Part shown: piece after piece, positions 34,005 to 43,600 of the stretch
Layout of the letters: the number at the start of each line of letters is the position of its first letter
Numbering within the stretch: the first letter of the stretch is position 1
Source of the DNA: JAAYAY01 sp963674575
GTDB lineage: Bacteria > Planctomycetota > Planctomycetia > Pirellulales > Thermoguttaceae
DNA length: 64,000 nt
NCBI GenBank assembly: GCA_963674575.2
Contig: CAXXQT010000001.1
Location: 310,001-374,000, forward strand
Direction of reading: 5' to 3'
Program-made: the position numbers and the translations under genes
The notes under the pieces: model-generated
Told to the model about the DNA's origin: nothing
Database searches by the model: none
The model's input: only the letters and a program-made list of their open reading frames with translations

Positions 34005-34547
34005 ATGAACCAGAACGAACGGATCAACGACGAATTGCTGGTGATCCGGGCTCAAGAGGGGGTGGCCGAGGCTCTCCAGGAGTTGGTTGACCGCTGGCAG
34101 GATCGCCTCTGGCGTCTTGCCTGGCGTCTGACCGACGACGAACAGGCCGCCTGGGATGTGCTCCAGGAGGCGTGGATCGTCATCAGCCGGCAGATTCGCC
34201 GACTTGCCGATCCCGCGGCCTTTCCCGCCTGGGCCTACCGGATTACCAGCAATAAATCCCGCGATTGGATTCGCCGGCGGCAGCGCGTGCGCCGTGCCGA
34301 CGAGGCCTACGCGCAGCAATGGCGAGAGGCCGACACTGGGTGCCAGCGTTCCTTCGCCGACCTTCGCGAGGCCCTCGCCGACCTGTCCGGCCCTGATCGT
34401 GCGATCCTTTCGCTTCGGTACGAGGACGATTTCAGCACGGACCAGATTGCGGAGATTCTGGCGATTCCCCCAGGAACGGTCAAATCCCGACTCCACCACG
34501 CCCGGCAGCGGCTGCGCCGGCATCTCGAGGACGACGATCATGAGTGA
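34005..34547 (+). CDS. ECF-type RNA polymerase sigma factor
   Basis: 180 residues. Region 2 is at about 20-85 (ALQELVDRWQDRLWRLAWRLTDDEQAAWDVLQEAWIV, AFPAWAYRITSNKSRDWIRRR). Region 4 is at about 118-172 (LREALADLSGPDRAILSLRYEDDFSTDQIAEILAIPPGTVKSRLHHARQRLRRHL). The stop overlaps the start of the next gene by 8 bp (ATGAGTGA), coupling it to a membrane protein that is likely its regulator. The regulon is not predictable from the sequence. Confidence 0.95.
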   Translation: MNQNERINDELLVIRAQEGVAEALQELVDRWQDRLWRLAWRLTDDEQAAWDVLQEAWIVISRQIRRLADPAAFPAWAYRITSNKSRDWIRRRQRVRRADEAYAQQWREADTGCQRSFADLREALADLSGPDRAILSLRYEDDFSTDQIAEILAIPPGTVKSRLHHARQRLRRHLEDDDHE

Positions 34548-35568
34548 ACACGACGAAACTCTTCGAAAAGCGTTGGAAGAAAACGCGAAACTTCGTTCGG
34601 AGCGGGAAGAAACGCTTCGCGAGGCCTCGTCCGCCGAGTTCGCCGGACGGCTTCGTTTCGCCGAGCGAATCTACGGAATCTACGCGATCGGGTGCGTGGT
34701 CGTGGGCGTTGCGGCCATCAACTTCTTCCTGTTCGCACCGACCTACGACATGAAAACGATGATCGGCTGCGCCGTGGTGATCCTCGTGGTCTACGAGACC
34801 ACCGTGCTCATGAAGCTCTGGTTCGCCACGGCCGCGATGAAGATGGGCGTCCTCAAGGAAGTGAAACTCCTGCGCTACGAAGTGGCCAGGCTCGGCCAGG
34901 CGGTCGGCGTGGATCAGCCCGCGGAACCGTCGCCCCAGTATGAACCGTTGCGAGGGGCTTCCAAGTGGGAACGGAAGGCCTGGCTTGCTGTCTGCGTGGT
35001 GGTGGCCATGGCTACGTCGTCATGGAGTGCCCAGAAATTTGCTTCGGAAGCGAAGAGCCTGGTCGACAAGACGACCGTCACCCTCGACAACAACGGCGGG
35101 GCGACGAGCGTGACCGAAATGGAACAGCCCTATCACCTGCTTTCGTTCCCCTCGCGGCAATTCCCGTTCTATGCCCCCAAGGGCGTGAGCGTTCGGTTTG
35201 TCGATCCCCAGGGAGAAGAGATCCCGGTCAAGGTGACGGAGACGGACGGCCACACCCGGCACGACGTAACACTCACCGACGCCGTTTTCGTGAATGGCAA
35301 GATGCAATACACCCGCATCCTGAAAAGTCCCGGGAAGGCCACGCTCGAGGACGGCGTTTGGACCTACAAGAACGATATCATGTACAGCAAGTCGCAGAAC
35401 CACTTCACGGTTACCGTGCGTCTGCCTCGCGGCGCGGAGGTCGTGTCGGCCGAACCGAAGATCAACTTCGAACTGGATGAAGACGGCCGCACCGCCGTGC
35501 GTTTCCAGGGGACTCGTGGCCGCAACGAGAAGTTCGCCTACTCGATCCGGTATCGAATCCCCGAGTAG
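34540..35568 (+). CDS. Membrane protein coupled to the ECF sigma factor (putative anti-sigma or stress effector)
   Basis: 342 residues from ATG 34540, overlapping the sigma gene by 8 bp; the long frame upstream of it is a shadow of the sigma gene. Residues 1-44 are a charged cytoplasmic helix (ETLRKALEENAKLRSEREETLREA). Transmembrane helices lie at about 45-66 and 73-95, and a third at about 149-166. The remaining 175 residues are a beta-rich outer domain (VTVRLPRGAEVVSAEPKINFEL). The short two-helix N-terminal part resembles proteins commonly encoded after planctomycete ECF sigma genes (possibly DUF6768-like). No zinc anti-sigma HxxxCxxC motif is seen, so the anti-sigma role is inferred from coupling only. 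Confidence 0.75.
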   Translation: MSEHDETLRKALEENAKLRSEREETLREASSAEFAGRLRFAERIYGIYAIGCVVVGVAAINFFLFAPTYDMKTMIGCAVVILVVYETTVLMKLWFATAAMKMGVLKEVKLLRYEVARLGQAVGVDQPAEPSPQYEPLRGASKWERKAWLAVCVVVAMATSSWSAQKFASEAKSLVDKTTVTLDNNGGATSVTEMEQPYHLLSFPSRQFPFYAPKGVSVRFVDPQGEEIPVKVTETDGHTRHDVTLTDAVFVNGKMQYTRILKSPGKATLEDGVWTYKNDIMYSKSQNHFTVTVRLPRGAEVVSAEPKINFELDEDGRTAVRFQGTRGRNEKFAYSIRYRIPE

Positions 35569-35641
35569 CGGTGGCATCCCTGCCGCCGGTTGGCTTTGCC
35601 TCGTTGATCTGCTTGGCGGACGGCACGGCGGAGCGTGCCTG

Positions 35642-36307
35642 CTACTTTGCCGGCGCGAGCTGGTTGGCAACCTCTTCGGCGATGGCTTTGGTGCCCTTGG
35701 CATTCGGATGAACGCCGTCCGGAGCCGGACGGAGGAGGGTGAGGTCTTTTTCGAAGGTCTTGTAGAGGTCGATGACGGGAACCTTCAGGTCCTTGCCGGC
35801 TTTCGTGGCCGCTGCGTGGTAGCGGTGGAGGATCTTCTCGAGGCCGCCCTCAGCGTCATAGAACTGCTTGGGATGACGCGTGTAGTAGGGCTCGGGAATG
35901 ATCGGCAGAAGCGTGCAGAGGACCACTTCCGCCCCGGCGGCGCGGCAGCGGCGAATCATCTCGCGGAGATTCTCTTCGTAGGCGTCAACCGCCACGCGGT
36001 ACTTGGCTTCGCCGGTGAGAACGCTGTCGTTCGTGCCGAAGAGCAGGACGACGACGTCGGGATGATGGCGAAGAACGTCTTTTTCCAGCCGAGCGAGTCC
36101 CTGGCCGCTCGTGTTGCCGCCAATCCCGGAATTGATCACCGTGGCGTCTGGAACAAGGCTCTTCAGGATCTCCGGGTACTTGTCCTTGGCCTCCAGGTGA
36201 GCTCCGGCGGTAATGCTGTCGCCGTGACAGACGATGACACGATCCTCGGCAGAAGCGGCGAAGGGGATGGCAGCGAACAGGAGGAGACAGAGCGTTTTAC
36301 GGATCAT
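35642..36307 (-). CDS. Secreted SGNH/GDSL hydrolase
   Basis: 221 residues from ATG 36307, 8 bp after the GNAT stop, so the two probably share a transcript. A signal peptide is visible (IRKTLCLLLFAAIPFAASA-ED). SGNH blocks in order: VCHGDSITAG (nucleophile Ser), INSGIGGNTSGQ (Gly), LLFGTNDSVL (Asn) and APDGVHPNAKGT (Asp-x-x-His). The compact size is typical of carbohydrate acetylesterases or lysophospholipase-like enzymes; periplasmic or secreted. Exact ester substrate unknown. Confidence 0.92.
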   Translation of the reverse strand: MIRKTLCLLLFAAIPFAASAEDRVIVCHGDSITAGAHLEAKDKYPEILKSLVPDATVINSGIGGNTSGQGLARLEKDVLRHHPDVVVLLFGTNDSVLTGEAKYRVAVDAYEENLREMIRRCRAAGAEVVLCTLLPIIPEPYYTRHPKQFYDAEGGLEKILHRYHAAATKAGKDLKVPVIDLYKTFEKDLTLLRPAPDGVHPNAKGTKAIAEEVANQLAPAK

Positions 36308-36315
36308 GGGTGGGC

Positions 36316-37119
36316 CTAGGGGGACCAGAGATAACAGGTGCCATGGGCGTACTGCCGGAAACCGATTTGTTCGTACATGGGCTGGCCCATGACGGAGGAA
36401 AACAGCGTTCCTATATGGTAGCCCATCCGCTGGGCCTCTTGAAGCGCGGCCACAACGAGGGCGGTGGCGATGCCGCGTCGACGGAAGTCGGGCAGGGTGG
36501 CAACGCCGGAAATCCCCGCCACCTCGCTGCCAAGATAAAGAGAAGTGGTGGCTACCGGTTTGCCGTCGAGCCGGGCCAGGAAATGCCGATAGGGCGCGGC
36601 CGGGCCCAGGCCGACCGAGGCGAGCAATCGCTGCCAGGCGTCGGCCGCGAAGCCGGGGAACTGGTAGACGGGCGCCATCACGCCACACCAAGCTCCCAGG
36701 GCCTCCCGGGCCAGCACCTCCTCAACGACCAGTCCATCCAAGCGTGATTCGGGCCCCCGGACTGCGGCCAGGTCCACGGCCATGGCCGGCGCGTCGGCGG
36801 CCCGCTCCCAGCCGTTCTGCTCCAGGCAGTTTTCCAGGTCCTTGGACCTGGATGTGGGCCCCATCCACCAGAATCCCGGCACTTCGCCTTGGCGCAGACG
36901 CTCCGTCGCCCCTTCTACGGCCGTGGCGCAGTCTTCCTCGACCAGCCGCTCGCGGAATACGTTGTTGAAGAAGGGGAAGGGGATCCTGGTGATGGTCCAC
37001 ACGGTCCCGTCCTCGCGACCGAGTTCCAACTCGGGCCAAACAGACCAGGCGAGACAGCACTCGACGCCGTTGCGTTCGATGGCCTCGGGCAGCTTGTCGG
37101 GGGGCAGGGAGGTAAGCAT
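36316..37119 (-). CDS. GNAT family N-acetyltransferase
   Basis: 267 residues from ATG 37119 (MLTSLPPDKLPEAIERNG); a GTG at 37182 would add 21 residues (SDLLYYGRKEPPDSL...) without a ribosome-binding site, and the choice is open. The N-terminal half is the degenerate GNAT repeat seen in two-domain members. The C-terminal half has acetyl-CoA motif A (AGISGVATLPDFRRRGIATALVVAALQEA, about residues 195-225) and the closing MYEQIGFRQYAHGTCYLW. Substrate unknown. Upstream neighbour of the SGNH hydrolase. Confidence 0.88.
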   Translation of the reverse strand: MLTSLPPDKLPEAIERNGVECCLAWSVWPELELGREDGTVWTITRIPFPFFNNVFRERLVEEDCATAVEGATERLRQGEVPGFWWMGPTSRSKDLENCLEQNGWERAADAPAMAVDLAAVRGPESRLDGLVVEEVLAREALGAWCGVMAPVYQFPGFAADAWQRLLASVGLGPAAPYRHFLARLDGKPVATTSLYLGSEVAGISGVATLPDFRRRGIATALVVAALQEAQRMGYHIGTLFSSVMGQPMYEQIGFRQYAHGTCYLWSP

Positions 37120-37463
37120 CGCGAGTGTTTTCCCAAGTGAATCGGGGGGCTCTTTTCGACCATAGTATAGCAAGTCAGACACGCGAAGTGGGGTTTAGGA
37201 TCGCGGGGGGGAATTGGGGGATGTCTCGATGTGACGTGTTGGCACTGGCTGACAAGCAGCCAGTGGCCCGCAAAACCCTAACCTGATCACCAGGCGAGAC
37301 CGGAGCACACCGTATTTTGCCAGGTGGGTCGCTAGTGCAGAAATAATGCTACGATAGGGCAGCAGCGAACAATCCCAAGCGTTACTATAGGGGGGATTGG
37401 TGATGGTCGCGCGCTCTGGCGTGCGCTGCTGGTGGGACCTATCGTGACCAGAGGGTACATAAC
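37120..37463. other. Divergent intergenic region
   Basis: Between the GNAT gene (-) and the zinc-ribbon membrane protein gene (+). No recognised repeat; short frames have no family resemblance. It must carry both promoters, but I see no convincing consensus pair. Confidence 0.5.
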
Positions 37464-38219
37464 ATGGCGATTGAGGTGGCATGTCCGTGTGGAAAACGTT
37501 TCGCGGCGAAGGATGACCTGGCGGGCAAGACCGTCCGTTGCCCCGGCTGCGCGCAGCCGCTGACGATTCCGCTTCCGCAACCGGCAGCGGTAGCCCAGCC
37601 CGTTGCTGCGTCTCAAGAGGCGGTCGAGGTTGCGTGCCGATGTGGTGCACGATTTCGCGCCCAATCGTACTTGTGGGGCCAGCAAGTCGCCTGCCCTCGA
37701 TGCGGCGGGGCGCTTCTCGTTCCCGCCCCGGCGGCAAGTCCGCTGCTTGCCGAGTTGGTCCCGGAGGAGCCGTTGGACGCCGATGACGGTTTCTCTTACG
37801 ACGTTTCGGAACCTGTCGCACGGGCAACAAGCACCCCGCTGCCAACTCGGCCCGTGTCCAGCAGTGCGAGAGGCGGACGGCGGAAAGAGCCGATGCCGGA
37901 ATCGGCGAAGATGGCCGGCGGTGGGCTGTTCGGACTCGGGATCATCATTGTGGTCATCGTCGTCGGAATTCACGCAATCTCCGGCCCCGGAGATATCGAT
38001 GCGTTCGGGCAGAACTTGACCGCTTTTTCCATTTGCCTGGCAGTGGCAGCGGGAGTCAGCGCGGTGCTGATCTGGACCGGCGTTCCTGTAATTGGGCTGG
38101 TTACGGGTAGCCTGGTGGCCCTTTGCGCCCTTCCTGTTTTTCCGATCGGGACGATTTTCTCCGTGTTTATCTTCCTCAAGCTCTTCGACCCCCAGACCCG
38201 GGCCTATCTCGGGGTCTGA
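37464..38219 (+). CDS. Membrane protein with two N-terminal zinc ribbons
   Basis: 251 residues. Two CxCGxxF...CPxC units are visible: ACPCGKRFAAKDDLAGKTVRCPGC (residues 6-29) and ACRCGARFRAQSYLWGQQVACPRC (about 57-80). They are followed by a Pro/Ser/Arg-rich linker and three to four transmembrane helices in the C-terminal 110 residues (GGGLFGLGIIIVVIVVGIHAI, LTAFSICLAVAAGVSAVLIW, VIGLVTGSLVALCALPVF). Zinc-ribbon-plus-membrane proteins of this kind are common and uncharacterised in planctomycetes. Its stop is 5 bp from the convergent GH97 stop. Confidence 0.85.
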   Translation: MAIEVACPCGKRFAAKDDLAGKTVRCPGCAQPLTIPLPQPAAVAQPVAASQEAVEVACRCGARFRAQSYLWGQQVACPRCGGALLVPAPAASPLLAELVPEEPLDADDGFSYDVSEPVARATSTPLPTRPVSSSARGGRRKEPMPESAKMAGGGLFGLGIIIVVIVVGIHAISGPGDIDAFGQNLTAFSICLAVAAGVSAVLIWTGVPVIGLVTGSLVALCALPVFPIGTIFSVFIFLKLFDPQTRAYLGV

Positions 38220-38223
38220 GTGT

Positions 38224-40128
38224 TCATTCCAAGACGAAGCGAATCGCCTTGCCGCACCGCGGGGCCAGCGGCAGGTCCAGCGTCATGGTCGAGTCCACCG
38301 CGGCCTGTTCGATCCGCACGTGGGTCCGTGTTTCCACCTTCGGGTCGTCCGTGTAGACGTGGGCCGTGTACTTCTTTCCATTTTCCAGGAAATCGAGCGG
38401 GAGTTTCAAGGACCTCGCCTCAGAATCGTTCATCGCTCCGACAAACCACTGCTGGCCGCTTCGCCGGGCGATGACCGCATACTCGCCGATCCGGCCGTGG
38501 ATCACGCGGGTCTCGTCCCAAACGGTGGGGACGTGCTTGTAGAACTCCAGTTCCGGTTCATTGCCGATCACGCCGCGCTGGCCGCCGGCACCGCCCTTGG
38601 TGCCGGGAGCGCCCAGGGGACGATCGTACCAGAAGAGGAACTGCCAGGGGCTGTAGAGGCAGACTGCCTTGGCAAGTTGATAGGCGTGGCTTGCCTTTTC
38701 ATCCACGCGGCTGTTGTAGTAGCAGATCGTGTTGTCGCCCGGGCCACAGAGCATGCGGGTGAAGGCGATCGTGAGGGTCTGCTCGTTGGTGGGCGAGGTC
38801 TCGTCGCCGCCGATGCCCTCCTGGGTCATCAGGTTGGGATAGGTCCGCTCGTAGCCCGTGGGTCGGTATTCGTCGTGGATGTCGACCATGAGGTGATTAT
38901 CGGCCGCCTTGCGAACGGCGTCGTGGAGCCAGGTGGTCCACTGCTGGGAGCCCACATTGACGAAGCCGTACTTCACGCCCTTGATGCCCCACTTGCGATA
39001 GAGGGGCAGGATTTCGTCGAGTTGCTTTTCCAGAGCCCGGCGGTTCACATAGACGATAATGCCGATGCCCCGCTCTTCGCCGTAGCGGATCACTTCCTCT
39101 AGATCGAGGGGGCCGGGCGAGCGTTTCGGGTCGACGGTGATCGTGGTGGCGTCGGAGGCGTCTTCGTATTCGTGGCCGTACCAGCCGGCGTCGTATTCCA
39201 CGTATTGGAGTCCATTGCGGACGGCGAAGTCGATGCACGCCTTGCCGCCTTCGGTGGTGAGCGTGACTTCGCGGATCACCTTGCCGGGCTTGATCCAGGA
39301 CGTGTCGGCAATGGCACAGGGATCGTTCAGGTTCAAGAGCAGGTAGTTCTGTTCGAGGAGCCGGCCCGGTGAGTCGGCCACCATGACGAATCGCCAGGGC
39401 GTGGTCATGGGAGTTTTGCAGACGACCTCTCCCGCCAGGTGGGCCTTGAGGGCATTGGGGGTCGAACGGTCGGGTTGGAGTCGCATGCGGGCGAAATCAA
39501 CCAGCCGTGCTTCCCCTACGGCCACGTAGCGATCAGGAGCCTGCTGGACGACCAGGGGCCGCTCGCAGTTCGGCTTCACCTCGCTCAGCTTGGCATGGCT
39601 GTAGACGCCCTGTGCCGAGTAGACGGGCCAGCAGTCTTGGTCTTCAGGAAAGACGAACTGGGTCAGCTCGTCCGACACGATGAACTCCTTCAGGCTGCCG
39701 TCGTCGGGGAAGTGGTAGCAGAAGGCGATTCCTTCGTTGTAGGCCCGAAAGCGGAGCGTCACCAGTCGTGCCGGCCGAGAGGGTGCGGCCAATTCGATTT
39801 CCAGCCGGTTGTAGTGGTCGCGGACACAGTTGCGCTCGCCGCAGACCGGCTGCCACGACCCATCGGCCACGGAGCGGTTGGCGACCGCTAAATGGAAATC
39901 CTCCGCAAGCGAATCGGCATCCTTCAAACGGAAGCCGAGGCGGGAATCGCTGAGAACGGTCTGCCCGTCTGCCGTGACGCGGTAGGTGACCAGGCCCTGA
40001 TCGTCAACCTGGACGATGGCCTTCAGACGCCCGTTTGGGGAGTCGACTTCCACGGATTCAGCCCGTGCGGCGCAGGGAAAGGCGGTTACCAGGCCGAGGG
40101 CAAGGAAAAGGAAGGACTGGCGGTTCAT
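38224..40128 (-). CDS. GH97 glycoside hydrolase (alpha-glucosidase/alpha-galactosidase family)
   Basis: 634 residues. A signal peptide is visible (LFLALGLVTAFPCAARA-ES). The N-terminal beta-supersandwich (residues 25-270) starts VDSPNGRLKAIVQVDDQGLVTYRV. The catalytic barrel is at about 270-530, with YVEYDAGWYGHEYED, GIKGVKYGFVNVGSQQWTTW, VDIHDEYRPTGYERTYPNLM and TQEGIGGDE. A C-terminal beta domain follows. In the family, retaining members have Asp at the HD position of that strand where inverting SusB-type enzymes have Gly. HDEY here therefore suggests the retaining (alpha-galactosidase-like) subgroup. Secreted or periplasmic. Confidence 0.93.
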   Translation of the reverse strand: MNRQSFLFLALGLVTAFPCAARAESVEVDSPNGRLKAIVQVDDQGLVTYRVTADGQTVLSDSRLGFRLKDADSLAEDFHLAVANRSVADGSWQPVCGERNCVRDHYNRLEIELAAPSRPARLVTLRFRAYNEGIAFCYHFPDDGSLKEFIVSDELTQFVFPEDQDCWPVYSAQGVYSHAKLSEVKPNCERPLVVQQAPDRYVAVGEARLVDFARMRLQPDRSTPNALKAHLAGEVVCKTPMTTPWRFVMVADSPGRLLEQNYLLLNLNDPCAIADTSWIKPGKVIREVTLTTEGGKACIDFAVRNGLQYVEYDAGWYGHEYEDASDATTITVDPKRSPGPLDLEEVIRYGEERGIGIIVYVNRRALEKQLDEILPLYRKWGIKGVKYGFVNVGSQQWTTWLHDAVRKAADNHLMVDIHDEYRPTGYERTYPNLMTQEGIGGDETSPTNEQTLTIAFTRMLCGPGDNTICYYNSRVDEKASHAYQLAKAVCLYSPWQFLFWYDRPLGAPGTKGGAGGQRGVIGNEPELEFYKHVPTVWDETRVIHGRIGEYAVIARRSGQQWFVGAMNDSEARSLKLPLDFLENGKKYTAHVYTDDPKVETRTHVRIEQAAVDSTMTLDLPLAPRCGKAIRFVLE

Positions 40129-40649
40129 GGGGGGATCTGCTTGTGTGGGAGGTCAGCATAGTACTCCAAGGCGCGGCTCGGGAAAGCCGGGCGACGGATT
40201 ATTCCATGCTACGGGGAACCGATGCCCGGATGCAAGTTCCGGGCGGGGCGAAACGTTGCAATTTGGGGAGGAACGGTCTAGGCTAGCGTGGGCGTACAAA
40301 GGGAACGCTAGTTGACGCTAGGGCCGCCCCGTTGGGGCTAACCGGCCTCCATCGGACCGTAATCCCAGGGTTGCGCCACGTTCGCTCGGCTCACGTGGTT
40401 CCACCCTGGGCTGACATAGGGCTGTGCCTTCGGCACGGATGAGCGTACCCCGGAGACAGTCCCAAAGGGACGATCCTAATCCAGCCCAGGGTGGAGCGAT
40501 GTGAGCGCAGCGAACAAGAGCGCAACCCTGGGACAGGTGGGATATCCCGCAAGCAAACCCCGAAGGGGTGGCCCTAACCCCTTGCGGGCAAATGGGGCAT
40601 TGTTGTCAATAGCCATTTCAAGTGCTTTGGTTCGCGGGGGTTGTGTCCT
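40129..40649. other. 521-bp divergent intergenic region with a long-palindrome element
   Basis: Between GH97 (-) and the HEAT/PD40 gene (+). About half is the 266-bp palindromic element at 40314-40579. A small GCCCGG/CCGGGC hairpin lies at 40224-40244. No gene recognised. Confidence 0.65.
40314..40579. repeat. Long-palindrome element F1 (266 bp)
   Basis: Outer arms cgctagggccgccccgttgg (40314 on) and the imperfect complement ccccgaaggggtggccctaa (ending about 40579). Inner arms cccagggttgcgccacgttc (40364-40413) and gcgcaaccctggg-type complement (40482-40532). It is studded with CCCCnnnGGGG hairpins. Same size class and design as 45361-45628. Confidence 0.75.
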
Positions 40650-43600
40650 ATGACTGGGTTTCGTCGTTTGGTTTGGTTGCGTCTTGTCTTCTGGGGGCTG
40701 ATTTCATTGCCGATGGCGTTGCACGCTGCCGGACCCTTTGAGGAGCAGGTTGCGGAGAATCTGGCGAAGCTTGAGAACCAGTCGCCGGCAGTTCGAGCCG
40801 GAGCCGTCGAGGCGTTGGGATTTCTGCGGGCGTATCGGGCAGAGCCGCAACTGATCGCCGTCCTGAAAGACAGCTCGGCCCAGGTGCGGCGTCAGGCCGC
40901 CATGGCCCTGGCGTGGTGCGGTGGGCGAGCTTCGATCGAGCCGCTGCTGGAAGCACTCGATGATCCGGACTGGATCGTCCGCCAGGCAGCCCACGTTTCG
41001 CTGGAGAATCTCTCCGGGCAACAGTTCCTTTTCGATGCCACCGGCTCGGAGGAATCTCGCCAGGCCCAGGTTCGCCAATGGCGCGATTGGTGCAGGTCGG
41101 TTCCGGCGGATCGGCCGCCGCAAGACGTGCTGGCCTTGCTGGAAGGGGGAGAGAACCTTGCCGGCGGGCGGAGCGTGACGGCGTCGACCACCTATCGGGG
41201 CCCGGCCGACGTGCTGGTCGACGGCGAGATCGGGCCGGCCTACTGGCAAACGAAATTCGTCGAGCCACCCCAATGGGTCACCGTCGACCTGGGAAAGGAG
41301 ACCGAATTCGGCCGGGTGGTCGTTCACCAATACAGCGACAAGTTCGTCATGACGGGCTACGAACTGGCCGTCAGCCTCGACAACAAGAGCTTTGAAGTCG
41401 TTGCCAAGCAGGACGGTCGAACGCCCGCGGAATTGGTCATCGAGTTTCCCAAGCGGACTGCCCGGTATGTGCGGATCACGAGTTTCGGTTCGGTGAACCC
41501 GACCTATCCATCCACGTTCTTCGAGATCGAAGTGGGCGACGCACCGCGACGGCCCGACGGGCAGGTCGATTCGATCGCCTGGCGATTGGAGCGCGGCGTC
41601 CGAGCCTTGGGCGTTCTGGGCGGCGAGGGAGCGACCGAAGCGATTCTCAAGGTGCTCGGCCCCACGCCGCCGACCCGGCCTGCCTTGCGGCCCATGGTCC
41701 GCAGCGGCATTCGCTCCCTGGGACGGCTTCGCACCGAGGCGGGATACCAGGCCCTGGTGGCCCTGCTCGACAACACCATGTGGGCTCGAAATGCCGCCGA
41801 CGCCTTAGGCGAAACGGGAGATCCCCACGCGGTGACGCCCCTGCTCGCGGCCTACGAGCGTTATGCCAAGGACCTGAAGGGCGCCAATCCGCCCGAGGTG
41901 CCACGCGACGACGTGATGGGTTTTCCGAGCGAAGACCGCATGCTAGAAACGCCCTATACAATCGCCTACGCCCTCTGCCGGCTGCCGATTGAGCGAGAGG
42001 AAGACAAGGCCACTTTGCGCCGACTGGCGCCGCGGATCGTGGCCAACCTGCCCGGCGATCACGACACGTTCTTCCTGTACGAACCGGAGGTGGGACACCG
42101 GCTGTCTCGCTGTCTGTTGGAACAAACTGGACTGAGGCAGGAGGCGTGCGAAGTGGCCATGACGCAGCTGGGTCAGCCTCAACGCGTGCCGAGCCCCGAC
42201 GAGTCGCTCCAGTGGCCCGAGTTCCCGCCCTACCGCACGGCGAGTTGCCTGCCGACCGTTTGCACGGAAAAGGAAGACGTGCCGCGGCTTCTGGCCTTGC
42301 TTGGTCACGAGGAGGGCTGGGTGCGTCTGAATGCGGCCAAGACACTAGCCTGGATCGGCGACAAGAGCGCCGTCGAGCCGATTGCCACCCTGCTGAAAGA
42401 GACACCGCCCGAGGCGGCCTTTGGCTACAACGGCACGTTCAAGAACGAGGAATACGACGACCCGGCGCCCCGCTGGCGGGAAGGGCTGATTCGGGCGTTG
42501 GGGCTCCTGGGGGCCAATGAGCATACGGACCTGATTGTGGGTATCCTCAACGACGAGAAGTCGGTGCCCGAGGTACGTCACGCCGCGGCCGAAGCGCTCG
42601 ACGATCTGGGAACACCGAAGGCCCTTGCGGCCTTGACCGAAGCGACTGAGAGCCACAGCGTGTACAGCGTTCGTCACATTGCACAGGACGCCCTGCGCCG
42701 ACGAGGCCTCGCCGTCCCAGGCAAAGCCGAAGCGGTGGCGAGTGAAGAGCCGGCGGCGACGTCGACGGTGGCCCGCAGCCTTGCCGAGGTGGAAGGGCTT
42801 GTCTTCATCCAGGGCAGCAACAACATCCCCAACACGATCGGCACGGTGGAACAGGCCGACCGCTGGCGGGCGACCTACGCGGTCACCGATTCGGGCCCGG
42901 CTTACCGACCGGGGCGAAACCTGTTCGTACTCAAGCCGCCCACGTCCGATGGCAAAGTAACTCCCCTGACTAAGTTCACGGATGGCTACGTGGCCGACCT
43001 GGAGCTCTCCTATGACGGCAAGTACGCCCTGTTCAGTCATCGCGGCCAGGACGATCCCTGGTGGCAGCTCTACCGGATCAACGTGGACGGCACCGGTCTG
43101 ACCCAGCTAACCCATGGGCCCTATCACCACGTGGGGGCGAACTTCCTGGCCGACGGGCGGATTGTCGTGGCCACGTCGCGGAGCGGCATTCGGGACGAAT
43201 ACCACGGGTACCCGTGCACCGTTCTTTGTGTGATGAACCCGGACGGTTCCGACATGCAGCCCATCGCGACCAACATCGGCCGCGACAACGAGCCGGCCCT
43301 GCTCTACGACGGGCGGATCGTCTTCAGCCGGTTGGAGGTTTTCTATTCGCGGAACAAGACCGAGCTGACCCTGCACGCCATGCACACCGACGGCACGCAG
43401 GACGTGGTCCTCTACGGTCCGGAGCGGCGGGCTTACTGGCGCAAGCTCGATCACGGCCCGAGCAGCCCCGCCGACGGGCAAGAGGCGCCGCTGACCCACC
43501 GCGTGACGCGACCGACCCAGCCCCAGGCCATGCCCGACGGGCGGCATATCGTGGTGGCCACTCAGGGCGGACTCGTGCTGATCGGCTCCAAGCGAACGGA

